A DNA stretch of 64,000 nucleotides from an uncultured Clostridia bacterium (GTDB lineage Bacteria > Bacillota > Clostridia > UBA1381 > UBA9506), in NCBI GenBank assembly GCA_934438075.1, contig CAKSBF010000010.1:25705-89704 (forward strand), given 5' to 3'. The notes under the pieces are model-generated. The model was given only the letters and a program-made list of their open reading frames with translations, was not told where the DNA came from and did no database searches. Both the position numbers and the translations under genes were made by a program. Below, piece after piece: positions 34,601 through 42,389 of this stretch (position 1 is the first letter of the stretch; each line of letters starts with the position of its first letter).

Positions 34601-34714
34601 AATACCACTGTCGGAAAGCTTCACCTTTACGCTTTCCTCTGCCGAAACAAACGGCAAAAGCAACAGGACCATACATAAAGCTGTAAGTATTGCTGTCAAT
34701 TTTTTGTTTTTCAT
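31613..34714 (-). CDS. cell-surface protein: beta-helix carbohydrate-binding, SLH and phytase-like domains
   Basis: A large exported protein of 1033 residues. Signal peptide at 1-25. Residues ~28-370 form a right-handed beta-helix-like region with repeated INGGT motifs, resembling the DUF4353 polygalacturonate-binding proteins (Cthe_2159 type). A Gly/Pro/Met/His-rich linker with QQPPEGMERPDG-like repeats spans 375-435. Three SLH motifs lie at about 455-630. Residues ~645-1033 match the esterase-like/phytase-like beta-propeller pattern (VTDRGPSLDVP, FDPEGIAVDAEGNFWIADEYGP). SLH domains in the middle instead of at an end are unusual. Ribosome site GAAGGAGGG. It probably sits in the S layer, binding acidic polysaccharide and hydrolysing a phosphate or ester. 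No frameshift. Confidence 0.9.
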   Translation of the reverse strand: MKNKKLTAILTALCMVLLLLPFVSAEESVKVKLSDSGITVDGSAISQNPDSAVYQAERVETHENITEELAGITNKVVTITKAGSYEFSGTATDTQIAVRAGENDNVNLILNGVDITCRTAAAIQVYTAAEPATPGKAGVTLTLAENSVNNVNGSHTKKTEEDSVKHDAAISSNVSLLIEGGGTLNVVADNEGIEVKNKHLTINGGTIYVNAQDDPINGSEDGVAVITINDGYIFCQTTGAEGDGIDSNGYVEINGGTVIALANPKSMDSGLDSDMGTKINGGTVVAAGNMFDELDNDSGQLYMFLQFAQATDDLICVTDENGTPIFAYDFPNDYSYISFSTPQLAEGTYHVYIGGTIEGTKKDGLYIDITSYTGGEQMHHGGASSGERHPGGQQPPEGMERPDGQQPPEGMEKPDGEPPQGMRGPRGMESSADSESFDFVLTSSNRSFTNVSSSKILTFSDVTEDAWFYNDVMKAYDSKIIQGKSERRFAPNDSVTAAEFITMLCRADGNDLAQAQQGNWYDSAIAWGKQASIITDEDDWAENPDTALSREQMMLALWRFINYKSETLPGESDLLEFSDAASVSADAKTAVGQLVAAGLIKGDGSMLRPNDSLTRAETATILNRALDFQSTDVHIYPIDVATELYTAFDGSKEEYFADGLKTGFGSAITFKGYDEEGNPQFYGVTDRGPSLDVPEEAVLSKEYDAAKIFPSPSFQPSIGIITVKDGKAIVSDSISLKNEDGTALTGLPLPAGELGTTGETALDINLNELSPDENGFDPEGIAVDAEGNFWIADEYGPFLAKFNSDGVLLKKYSPGNGLPEILKYRIANRGFEGLTISGNKLFASVQSVLDIEGETSKTASFIRILEFDLETEETKMYAYPVDLTAYKSPKSCKIGDIYAIDDKTLLVIEQGAQTDGTLSNIIYRVDLSAATDITGITYNGKELEYTQNTEELSQIITYLPKTEVINLRSIGWTAEKAEGICMLDDGKTIALIIEDDFGLAGAVSSTEQGAAVVLQQIDETDAAKIWMIQLPEI

Positions 34715-34835
34715 ATTGCTCCCTCCTTCTGTTGATAGCTCTATTGTAATCTCTTCAGCTTAAAAACTTCTGAAAAAATAAAATGTTCATATTTTGTTTA
34801 TATTTGTTTATCATTGATGAGATGCAAAAGTATAA

Positions 34836-34877
34836 AAGGAGCTGCATCAAAATGAAACCATTTTGATGCAGCTCCTT
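34836..34877 (-). terminator. intrinsic terminator of pnp
   Basis: A perfect 19-bp stem (AAGGAGCTGCATCAAAATG, 34836-34854, with its complement at 34859-34877) around a four-base loop. On the minus strand it is followed by TTTTATAC, about 20 bases after the pnp stop. Confidence 0.88.
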
Positions 34878-34894
34878 ATTTTAATCATCTTAAT

Positions 34895-37000
34895 TTACGC
34901 ATTCTGTTGTTCCAGTTCACGAAGAGCATCTTTTCTGGAAAGGTTAATTCGACCTTGGCGGTCAACCTCCATCACTTTAACCATAATCTCATCACCAACA
35001 CTGACAACATCCTCGACCTTTTCCACTCGCTTGTTGTCCAGCTTAGAGATGTGAACCAAACCCTCTTTGCCCGGTAAAAATTCAACAAACGCACCAAAGC
35101 TTGTAATGGTAACGACTTTTGCCTTATAAATTTTGCCGATTTCAATTTCACCGGTAATACCCTTAATAATTTCAATCGCACGCTGTGCCATCTCTTCATC
35201 GCTGGTAGAAATGTAAATCGTGCCGTCCTCTTCAATATCAATCTTCGTTCCTGTCTCGGCAATAATCTTCTGAATAACCTTTCCGCCGCTGCCGATAACA
35301 TCACGAATTTTATCCGTATCAATTGTCATGGTATAAATTTTCGGCGCATACTTTGAAAGTGACGGGCGCGGTGCCGCAATGGTCTTCAAAAGCACGTCAT
35401 CAATAATATAATAACGCGCATCTCTGGTCTGATTCAGCGCCTGCTTAATGATTTCAGGAGTCAGGCCGTTAATTTTAATATCCATCTGGATTGCGGTAAT
35501 ACCTTTTTTCGTACCGGCAACCTTAAAATCCATGTCTCCGTAGAAATCCTCCAGCCCCTGAATATCTGTCATGGTAATAAAACGATCTCCCTCAGTTACC
35601 AATCCGACCGAGATACCGGCAACCGGTGCCTTAATCGGCACTCCGGCATCCATCAGCGCTAAGGTGCTACCGCAAACACTTGCCTGAGAGGTGCTGCCGT
35701 TGGAACTTAATACCTCAGAAACTAAGCGAATAGCATATGGAAATTCATTTTCATCCGGGATAACCGGCTCTAAAGCACGCTCAGCCAACGCGCCATGGCC
35801 AATTTCACGGCGGCCCGGCCCTCTGGAGGGACGAGTTTCGCCCACACTGTAGGACGGGAAGTTATAATGATGCATATAACGTTTTTCTTCGTCCAAATCA
35901 ATACCGTCAAGCATCTGTGCATCACCCATAGCACCCAGTGTTGCAACCGTCAGAACCTGTGTCTGTCCGCGGCTGAACATGCCGGAACCGTGCGTTCTCG
36001 GAAGCAAACCAACTTCGGCGGACAGCGGACGAATTTCTAAAATTTTTCTGCCATCCACACGCTTGCCTTCATCCAAAATCCAACGGCGCACAATATATTT
36101 CTGAATCTTTTCTACAGCTTCCACAATCTCTGCGCCATTTTCTTCTTCAGTATATTTCCCTGCAAAGTGCTCATACAAACCCTCATAGAACACTTTCAAA
36201 TTAGCCTCACGAACATTTTTATCATCTGTATCCAATGCAACTTTCAGTTTGTCCAATGCATATTCTTTAATCTCTTCATACAGAGCCTCATCTACTACAT
36301 GAGATTCATAGGCACGCTTCGGCTTGCCTACCTCTGCCTGAATCTCCGCAACAAAATCGCAGATTTTCTTAATATGCTCATGCGCAAACATGATAGCGTC
36401 GAACATAACGTCCTCCGATACTTCCTTTGCGCCTGCCTCAATCATAACAACCTTTTCTTTTGTTCCTGCCACAGTAAGGTTCATCAGGCTCTTTTCTCTC
36501 TGCTCCGCGGTCGGATTCAGTACAAATTCGCCATCCACACATCCGACAAAAACACCGCCAATCGGTCCGTTAAACGGAATGTCCGAAATAGAAATTGCCG
36601 CCGAAGTACCAATCATGGCCGCAACCTCAGGAGCATTATCCTGCTCTACAGAAAGAACGGTATTCACCACACTGACATCGTTTCTCAAATCTTTCGGGAA
36701 CAGCGGACGAATCGGACGGTCAATTACGCGCGAGGTAAGAATTGCCTTTTCGGAGGGCTTGCCCTCTCTGCGGATAAATCCGCCCGGAATTTTACCGACT
36801 GCATAAAGCTTTTCCTCAAAATCAACACTCAGCGGGAAAAAATCAATTCCTTCACGCGGCTTTGCTGACATTGTTGCGGTGGAAAGAACAGCAGTATCGC
36901 CGTAACGCACCATAACAGCACCGCCGGCAAGTTCTGCATACTTTCCGGTTTCAATTACCAGCGGTCTGCCCGCCAGTTCCATTTCAAATTTTCTGTACAT
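34895..37000 (-). CDS. pnp: polyribonucleotide nucleotidyltransferase (PNPase)
   Basis: 3'-5' phosphorolytic exoribonuclease of the RNA degradosome. The 701 residues contain two RNase PH domains (about 1-220 and 310-540, with RTHGSGMFSRGQTQVLTV in the second), a KH domain (DVIGSGGKVIQKI near 560) and a C-terminal S1 domain (GAFVEFLPGKEGLVHIS). The ATG at 37000 is set by GGAGGTAGTT; an ATG four codons upstream overlaps that site. The usual partner rpsO is not adjacent. It has its own promoter, a leader hairpin and a terminator, so it appears monocistronic. Confidence 0.98.
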   Translation of the reverse strand: MYRKFEMELAGRPLVIETGKYAELAGGAVMVRYGDTAVLSTATMSAKPREGIDFFPLSVDFEEKLYAVGKIPGGFIRREGKPSEKAILTSRVIDRPIRPLFPKDLRNDVSVVNTVLSVEQDNAPEVAAMIGTSAAISISDIPFNGPIGGVFVGCVDGEFVLNPTAEQREKSLMNLTVAGTKEKVVMIEAGAKEVSEDVMFDAIMFAHEHIKKICDFVAEIQAEVGKPKRAYESHVVDEALYEEIKEYALDKLKVALDTDDKNVREANLKVFYEGLYEHFAGKYTEEENGAEIVEAVEKIQKYIVRRWILDEGKRVDGRKILEIRPLSAEVGLLPRTHGSGMFSRGQTQVLTVATLGAMGDAQMLDGIDLDEEKRYMHHYNFPSYSVGETRPSRGPGRREIGHGALAERALEPVIPDENEFPYAIRLVSEVLSSNGSTSQASVCGSTLALMDAGVPIKAPVAGISVGLVTEGDRFITMTDIQGLEDFYGDMDFKVAGTKKGITAIQMDIKINGLTPEIIKQALNQTRDARYYIIDDVLLKTIAAPRPSLSKYAPKIYTMTIDTDKIRDVIGSGGKVIQKIIAETGTKIDIEEDGTIYISTSDEEMAQRAIEIIKGITGEIEIGKIYKAKVVTITSFGAFVEFLPGKEGLVHISKLDNKRVEKVEDVVSVGDEIMVKVMEVDRQGRINLSRKDALRELEQQNA

Positions 37001-37025
37001 AACTACCTCCATGAATATAAATTCA

Positions 37026-37103
37026 GGCGCTATGGCAAGAGATAAGAGATAAACAGTAAATGCGCTTTACCGCTTATCTCTTACTTCTTACCGCGTCTGC
37101 GCC
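37026..37103 (-). promoter_or_regulatory. pnp 5' leader hairpin (candidate autoregulatory element)
   Basis: Three nested complementary tiers: GGCGC (37026-37030)/GCGCC (37099-37103), AAGAGATAAG (37037-37046)/CTTATCTCTT (37073-37082), and GTAAA (37056-37060)/TTTAC (37066-37070) around a TGCGC loop. It fills the leader between the promoter and the pnp ribosome site and has no T run, so it is not a terminator. By analogy with enterobacterial pnp it could be a double-strand RNase and PNPase target. Confidence 0.65.
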
Positions 37104-37117
37104 CATATATACATAAT

Positions 37118-37146
37118 AGTATATCACACAATACGCTAAAATACAA
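37118..37146 (-). promoter_or_regulatory. extended -10 promoter of pnp
   Basis: Minus-strand TTGTAT (37146-37141), a 17-base spacer and TGA-TATACT (-10 at 37123-37118). Initiation would fall just ahead of the leader hairpin. Confidence 0.65.
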
Positions 37147-37172
37147 GAGATTTTTTATATAAAGCAGTTATC

Positions 37173-37197
37173 AAAAAAGGAGCTGCCCTGCAGCCCC
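37173..37197 (-). terminator. intrinsic terminator of the ABC/two-component operon
   Basis: Minus-strand GGGGCTGC pairs with GCAGCTCC (one G-U pair) around AGG, followed by TTTTTT. It lies a few bases after the response regulator stop codon, separating that operon from pnp. Confidence 0.85.
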
Positions 37198-37203
37198 ATC
37201 CTA

Positions 37204-37896
37204 CTAAATTTTAAATCGATACCCTGCCCCCCAAACCGTTTCAATATATTGCGGTTTAGACGGATTTTCTTCTATTTTGTCCCGTATCCGTGCAATATGG
37301 ACCGTAACTGTAGAAGCATCAGAAAGAGCATCATAGCCCCAAACACGTTCAAACAATGTCTCCTTATCATAAACACGATTCGGATTTTCTGCCAAAAACA
37401 ACAGCAATTCAAATTCTTTCTGTTTCAGCGTAACTTCGCTGCCATTGATAAAAACACGCATACCGTCCTTATCAACGGTCAGTCCGCGGATGGTAAGCAT
37501 GCGGTTCTTCGGCATGGCAGAACGGCCGGAAAGCCTTTCATAGGTCTTTAGGTGTGCGTTAACGCGAGCCACCAGTTCCCCCATAGAAAACGGTTTCGTA
37601 ATATAGTCGTCCGCACCGAGATTTAACCCCTTTATTTTATAAATCTCCTCATCTTTTGCCGAAACAATCAAAACAGGTACCACCTTTTTTTCGGCAATCT
37701 CTTTTAAAATTGCAAAACCGTCTTTGCCCGGCAACATCAAATCCAAAATGACCAAATCATAATCTCCACTCAATATCTTTTGACAGCCTGTCATGCCGTC
37801 ATAAGCGCACTCTACCTCATAACCGCTCATTACAAGATAATCCTGTTGCAATTCGGCAATGCTTTTATCATCCTCAATAATCAAGATTTTTTTCAC
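37204..37896 (-). CDS. OmpR/PhoB-family response regulator
   Basis: Two-component response regulator of 230 residues. The receiver domain (1-115) has the acidic pair IIEDD (6-10), phosphoacceptor Asp52 (VILDLMLPGKDG) and KPFSMGELVAR. The C-terminal winged helix (about 130-228) has ELLLFLAENPNRV and TVTVHIARIRDKI, ending GAGYRFKI. I favour GTG 37896, giving the common MKKILIIEDD start, with AAAGGA 12 bases upstream. ATGs at 37908 and 37920 are in frame, but the first abuts that site and the second has none. It is cognate to the kinase encoded just upstream. Confidence 0.93.
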   Translation of the reverse strand: MKKILIIEDDKSIAELQQDYLVMSGYEVECAYDGMTGCQKILSGDYDLVILDLMLPGKDGFAILKEIAEKKVVPVLIVSAKDEEIYKIKGLNLGADDYITKPFSMGELVARVNAHLKTYERLSGRSAMPKNRMLTIRGLTVDKDGMRVFINGSEVTLKQKEFELLLFLAENPNRVYDKETLFERVWGYDALSDASTVTVHIARIRDKIEENPSKPQYIETVWGAGYRFKI

Positions 37897-37929
37897 TTTT
37901 ACCGTCATTCCTTTCTGCATCGGCAGAGG

Positions 37930-39261
37930 TTAAAACTGTTTTCTCTCTTCTTCCGGAGGAATAATGGAAAGCTTTTTCAGCAGAACCATAATACTGCTCC
38001 CCTTTTCCTCTTCACTTACTGCCCAGATTCTCCCTTCCATGCCCGTTACAATCTGCTTGGCAATAGCAAGTCCCAAGCCACTGGAACCCTCTGCGCGCCT
38101 AGCAGAATCTGCGCGGTAAAACCGTTCAAATATATGCGGCAAATCTTCCGGTGAAATTCCCTCTCCATTATCCGCAAATTCTATTATCACCGATTTTTCA
38201 GTTTCCCGGAGCAATATCTTTAGACAGCCTGTATCCTCGGCAATATGTTTTTTAGCATTATCCGTAATATTTTGCACCACGCGCCGAAACCGCCGTAAAT
38301 CAATCTGCACAAAAACACTGCCCGCCAAGCTATTTTCGAGCACAAGCTGTTTATTTTCCTTAGCAAAGTCACTTTGGCAATCTTCTGCACAATCAGAAAG
38401 ATAGCGCGCAATATCCACCCGCTCCAAATCAAATGGTAGTTGATTCAATTCCAGTTTGGAATAAAGCAAAAGATCATCAATCATATTGCTGATTAAAATG
38501 GTCTTGTCAACCGCCTTCGTCAAATAGCTTCTTTGCTTTTCCGCCGTATCTGCCACACCGTCCAGAACGCCTTCAATATAACCACGCACTGCAGTTACCG
38601 GTGTTTTTAAATCATGTGAAATAGATGAAGTCAAAAATTTTCGGTTATCATCATAGCGTTTCTGACGGTTCACAGTATCACGCAGCCGCAGCCGCAAAGT
38701 TTCTACAGTCTGTGTCAATTCATTTACCTCACCGCAGCCCTCATCAGCAATCTCCGTATCCAGATCACCCTCCATAAGCTTTTCCGTTTCTGTACGCAAA
38801 TGCAATAACGGTAAAACAATCTGTTTCATATTCAAATGCTGTACTACCATACAAGAGGCCAAAAATGTAATTAAAAATACGGCAATTACTACAAATATCA
38901 TTTTTCGATAAAACAATGACAAGTCTACATAAGGAGCCAGCCCCAGCAAGGTATAATTTCCCTCCGCAGAATGAATAACATCCGCTTCCACATGATATAC
39001 CCTGCCGCCGATTTCTGTGCGGTCAATCCCCATTTTTACATTGAGCAAAAGTTCCCGAACCTGATATTCAGACAGCAGCGTGGCATTATGAAGAATGTTC
39101 TCTTCATGCACCAATATGCGTTGCTCTGATTCGCCTTCCTCCGAAGCGCCCTGCAGCCGAAGAGAAAAATAGCCAAACATAAGACTGAAACAAGCCGTGA
39201 CAACAACCGTAATCAACAGCACGCAAATATTTTGTGAAAATAAATATTGCTTCAATTTCAT
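37930..39261 (-). CDS. membrane sensor histidine kinase
   Basis: HAMP-type histidine kinase of 443 residues. Two membrane spans (about 11-35 and 119-141) flank an ~80-residue extracytoplasmic sensor region. A HAMP linker covers 142-195, and the phosphoacceptor His216 lies in SSISHDLKTPVTA. The HATPase domain has the N box near 330, FADNGEGIS and SSGLGLAIAK. It pairs with the next gene, an OmpR-type regulator. Position directly after an ABC-2 transporter suggests it senses cell-envelope stress or the cargo of that exporter. Confidence 0.94.
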   Translation of the reverse strand: MKLKQYLFSQNICVLLITVVVTACFSLMFGYFSLRLQGASEEGESEQRILVHEENILHNATLLSEYQVRELLLNVKMGIDRTEIGGRVYHVEADVIHSAEGNYTLLGLAPYVDLSLFYRKMIFVVIAVFLITFLASCMVVQHLNMKQIVLPLLHLRTETEKLMEGDLDTEIADEGCGEVNELTQTVETLRLRLRDTVNRQKRYDDNRKFLTSSISHDLKTPVTAVRGYIEGVLDGVADTAEKQRSYLTKAVDKTILISNMIDDLLLYSKLELNQLPFDLERVDIARYLSDCAEDCQSDFAKENKQLVLENSLAGSVFVQIDLRRFRRVVQNITDNAKKHIAEDTGCLKILLRETEKSVIIEFADNGEGISPEDLPHIFERFYRADSARRAEGSSGLGLAIAKQIVTGMEGRIWAVSEEEKGSSIMVLLKKLSIIPPEEERKQF

Positions 39262-39282
39262 GTTTTTCTCTCCTTACACCGG

Positions 39283-40026
39283 TTAAATATCTCTGCGGTC
39301 ATACAGATAATATCCCGCTGCAAATAACATAATACCACAACCCGAAAAAATAAGCAATACCCGAATGATTTTGTAAAAGTTAAAATAGCTCCCTAAAAAC
39401 AAAGTGTACCAATCGAAAAAGGATACAATAAAAAAGCTTTGATAATTGCGAAACACCATAGAGAAGCCCAAAAGAGCCAGATAGCATACCAATGATACCA
39501 AGAAGGCCCCTGCCGTTGAACGCAAAAGATTAGCTACCAAAATAACCAGAAGCGCAAACACCATTAATGGGAAAAACTCTACTAAATAAGCTAAAATAAC
39601 CTTCCAAAGACTAAGCGTTGTAGCGCCGATTGCAAAAGAAACGATTAATGAAACAATCATTACAAATAATAAATTTGCCATCAAAAACGTCCCTGCCGCC
39701 AGCGCCTTGGAAGAAAAGACCTTTAAACGCGAAACAGGGCGTGTCAGCGTTTGCTTTATCGTATGCTCCGCCAGTTCCCCCGTAAACATATCAATACAGA
39801 CAAACATGGTAAACAGAGGGATTAAGGTATAGCACAAAACAGAGAGCACCAAAATAGAAAACTCCGATTTTCCGGTTACCTTAATGCCTATAAAATTATT
39901 CACACCGAGTACAATTACCGCACCAATCAAAACAGCAATGGTCGAGAGAATTGCTGCAACCACGATTTTTTTCTTTTTCGATATTTTATACAGCTCATTA
40001 ATATATGCTGCCCAAAATCTATTCAA
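39283..40026 (-). CDS. ABC-2 type transporter permease
   Basis: Membrane component of an ABC-2 exporter, 247 residues with six hydrophobic segments and the ABC-2 pattern (ELAEHTIKQTLTRPVSRLKVFSSKA near 85-110). The start is uncertain: TTG at 40026 lies six bases after GAGGTGG and overlaps the ATPase gene by eight bases; GTG at 40041 is the longer alternative. It forms a transporter with the adjacent ATPase. The cargo is unknown. Confidence 0.88.
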   Translation of the reverse strand: MNRFWAAYINELYKISKKKKIVVAAILSTIAVLIGAVIVLGVNNFIGIKVTGKSEFSILVLSVLCYTLIPLFTMFVCIDMFTGELAEHTIKQTLTRPVSRLKVFSSKALAAGTFLMANLLFVMIVSLIVSFAIGATTLSLWKVILAYLVEFFPLMVFALLVILVANLLRSTAGAFLVSLVCYLALLGFSMVFRNYQSFFIVSFFDWYTLFLGSYFNFYKIIRVLLIFSGCGIMLFAAGYYLYDRRDI

Positions 40027-40738
40027 CCTCGCCCACCTCACTCAGATAATAATTTTCCAGCGAGGAATAATTCTTCAAAATTTCCTCTGTGGAGTTTGTT
40101 GCAAGCAGCTTGCCGCCATACACAATCCCAACCTTGTTACAGGTCAACTCAACGTCATGAATCAAGTGGCTGGAAATAAAAAATGTAGTTCCCTTCTCCT
40201 GCGCCGCTGATAAAATCAACTTACGCATCTCCACCATTCCTTCAACATCCAGACCGTTCAGCGGCTCATCCAAAATAAGTACCTCGGGCTCGGACAGCAA
40301 TGCAAGTGCAAGTCCCATCCTCTGCCGCATACCGAGAGAAAATCCCTTTACTTTTTCCTTTTTGTAACGCAGCATGCCAACCATTTGCAAACAGTCATCA
40401 ATGCGTACATCCGATACGTTATCATAATAACGCGCGCACATTTTCATGTTTTCATATGCCGTCAGATACGGATACGGCGTAACATTTTCTATAATACAGC
40501 CAACGCCGGACATTGCCTGCTCATACTGTGTCAGCACAGAATAGCCGTTAATTTTCACATCACCGGAATCAGGGGTCATCAGCCCTGTCATAATCTTCAT
40601 TGCGGTGGTTTTACCCGCCCCGTTGGGTCCTAAAAAGCCAAAAACATCGCCCCGTTCCACTTCCAAGTTAATCTCCGTTATACCGCGATTATTTTTGTAG
40701 CGTTTACTTAAATTTTCAATTATAATTGCTTTCTCCAT
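40019..40738 (-). CDS. ABC transporter ATP-binding protein
   Basis: Nucleotide-binding subunit of a BcrA/CcmA-type ABC-2 exporter, 239 residues. Walker A is GPNGAGKTT (near 40-48), the signature region is FSLGMRQRMGLA (near 135) and Walker B LILDEPLNGLD (near 155), followed by a switch His in FFISSHLIHD. The ATG at 40738 is seven bases after AAAGGGGA. It is similar in type to bacitracin and lantibiotic immunity ATPases, but that family is broad. Confidence 0.94.
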   Translation of the reverse strand: MEKAIIIENLSKRYKNNRGITEINLEVERGDVFGFLGPNGAGKTTAMKIMTGLMTPDSGDVKINGYSVLTQYEQAMSGVGCIIENVTPYPYLTAYENMKMCARYYDNVSDVRIDDCLQMVGMLRYKKEKVKGFSLGMRQRMGLALALLSEPEVLILDEPLNGLDVEGMVEMRKLILSAAQEKGTTFFISSHLIHDVELTCNKVGIVYGGKLLATNSTEEILKNYSSLENYYLSEVGEVE

Positions 40739-40769
40739 TTTCATTCCCCTTTGGCTGAAATGTAATCGG

Positions 40770-40804
40770 CCCCCGGAAAAATATTGGGGATATCTTTCCG
40801 GAGG
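40770..40804 (-). other. intercistronic stem-loop before the ABC ATPase gene
   Basis: On the minus strand CCTCCGGAAA pairs with TTTCCGGGGG (one T-G pair) around a 15-base loop. It sits in the ~100-base gap between the secreted-protein gene and the ATPase gene, with no T run. It may be an mRNA processing or partial attenuation point that sets unequal expression within the operon. Confidence 0.55.
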
Positions 40805-40839
40805 TGATTGCAAAATATGGTTCCTTAATTTAAGGGCGT

Positions 40840-42126
40840 TTACTCAAACACACGAACAAATAATTCATCAAAATCTTCCGGGCATTCAGAGCTGTAACCG
40901 CTTCCATCCTCACTCACTTTCACATTGTAAAGAATTTCGAGCTTAGTGCTGTTTGCGCCGTGATATGGGCGAATAATCATATTTACACTTTCCCCGTTCT
41001 CATATTTACAGAGAACATATTCACCATATATATTGTTTGCTGACCCATTTTGCTGCTCTGTAAAAGTAAATGCCTCAATCGGATTCTTCGGTTCATAGCC
41101 GTCGATATAGGTTTCATGATAGTTACCGCTGCAAACACCGTTGCCCGCCTCGGTGATCTCCAAAAAGCGTTCGCCGACCTTGCGCAAAGCATTCCCGTCC
41201 GTTTCTACAATATCATTTTTATATACACCGACTTGCTGTTCACTCAATACGCCATCCGAAGACGTATCTTTTGCCTCAATCCACTCAGAATTTTCTTCCG
41301 TCAGTTCCGGTCTGACAACCACAGTCGTACCAATTTCAGATAAAGCCAGAGAAATCTCTGCGGTTATCTCATGTTCGTCTCCATTTTTATCTGTACCGGC
41401 AAGGGTAATGTTTCCGATTGCATCTGTCAGCATACCGTTTTTATCCTGAATTGCTTTTCCCGATGCACTTCTGACGCAAAAATCATTCTCAATCTTCGGC
41501 AGCTTCATGCTGCGGACTGCGTAATCATTCATAAAGCTGTATTTGACAGCAAAAGAAGTAAGTGCATTTACCAGCATAGGTACCTGTGTTTCTGTCAGAT
41601 TGCCCACATACATAGTTTTACCGTCAAGCTCTTCCATCTGAATGATATCACTCAGGCTGCCCACAAATGCATCCAACACTTTTTCCGCATCCTGCGCCAC
41701 CTCTTCCTCAAACGGATTTTCAAACATAGGCCCTTTGTCCACATCAGAACGCTCAAACACCGAATATTTCCCATCGGTCTCTCCCTTATAAGCCTCTATC
41801 TCCGTATCGCTGTAGCTATAAGTGCAAATAGCCTCTCCATCATCGCTCAGGCTTTCTGCATATGATTCCTGCTTCTTATTAACTACATCCATTTTCGCGC
41901 TCACATTGTCACGCACAAACTCTCTGCCGTCAAGTTTCAGGCTCAGCTTAGCCTCCACCTGAAAATTATCCGTGTCTTTTGCCAACCTTGCCATGGTTTC
42001 CTTTGCCGCATTCTTCAGACTGTTATAGCCCGAACCGATTGCAACATCTGCCAGCGCCGCAGTTGCAAAAACGACCGAACCGACTAAAAATGCCAACATA
42101 GCTGTTGTCTTTTTACCGAATTTCAT
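40840..42126 (-). CDS. hypothetical secreted protein, first gene of ABC/two-component operon
   Basis: A 428-residue protein with an N-terminal signal peptide or anchor (FGKKTTAMLAFLVGSVVFATAALA) and a large, acidic, beta-rich extracytoplasmic part. No family is recognised. A strong ribosome site (AGGAGGGAATCAAT) and its own promoter region with direct repeats precede it. It is the first gene of a unit running into an ABC-2 exporter, a histidine kinase and a response regulator. That position is compatible with an accessory sensor, an exported cargo or a chaperone; none can be chosen from sequence. Confidence 0.82.
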   Translation of the reverse strand: MKFGKKTTAMLAFLVGSVVFATAALADVAIGSGYNSLKNAAKETMARLAKDTDNFQVEAKLSLKLDGREFVRDNVSAKMDVVNKKQESYAESLSDDGEAICTYSYSDTEIEAYKGETDGKYSVFERSDVDKGPMFENPFEEEVAQDAEKVLDAFVGSLSDIIQMEELDGKTMYVGNLTETQVPMLVNALTSFAVKYSFMNDYAVRSMKLPKIENDFCVRSASGKAIQDKNGMLTDAIGNITLAGTDKNGDEHEITAEISLALSEIGTTVVVRPELTEENSEWIEAKDTSSDGVLSEQQVGVYKNDIVETDGNALRKVGERFLEITEAGNGVCSGNYHETYIDGYEPKNPIEAFTFTEQQNGSANNIYGEYVLCKYENGESVNMIIRPYHGANSTKLEILYNVKVSEDGSGYSSECPEDFDELFVRVFE

Positions 42127-42224
42127 ATTGATTCCCTCCTGTTTATAAGAGCAGCTGCTCTGTCTGTTGCTTTTTTACCCGCTAATCTATCAAAAACCCA
42201 TAAACGTTTATCAGGTACATTCTT

Positions 42225-42258
42225 ATTGTAGCAAGCGGTGCTTGAAAATCTCTTGAAA
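42225..42258 (-). promoter_or_regulatory. promoter with response-regulator-type direct repeats
   Basis: Minus-strand -10 TACAAT (42230-42225) has no good -35. Instead, two identical heptamers TTTCAAG (42258-42252 and 42247-42241) sit 11 bases apart, with the nearer one 10 bases upstream of the -10. Such 11-base-phased repeats are what OmpR/PhoB-family dimers bind at activated promoters. A 12-base palindrome ATAAACGTTTAT (42200-42211) lies near the predicted start of transcription. Confidence 0.65.
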
Positions 42259-42322
42259 GGATATTAACTTTTTCTTAACAAGTATAAAAAATATATTGTC
42301 ACAGGCATCATATTCCGCTCGC

Positions 42323-42351
42323 TTGACAAAAAGAATGACACATGATAAAAT
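42323..42351 (+). promoter_or_regulatory. extended -10 promoter of the DUF1275 gene
   Basis: TTGACA (42323-42328), a 17-base spacer and TGA-TAAAAT (-10 at 42346-42351), 38 bases before the start codon. Confidence 0.75.
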
Positions 42352-42389
42352 GAATACAGTATAAAATATGAGACATTCTGGTGAATAAA

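Noticed and set aside
36167..36868. 233-codon plus-strand frame
   Set aside because: Opposite pnp in full; no ribosome site or domain pattern.
37204..40738. Classical BceAB-type bacitracin module
   Set aside because: The permease has about six spans and 247 residues, not the ten-span BceB with a large loop, and the kinase has a sizeable outer sensor region. Only a general ABC-2 plus two-component unit can be claimed.
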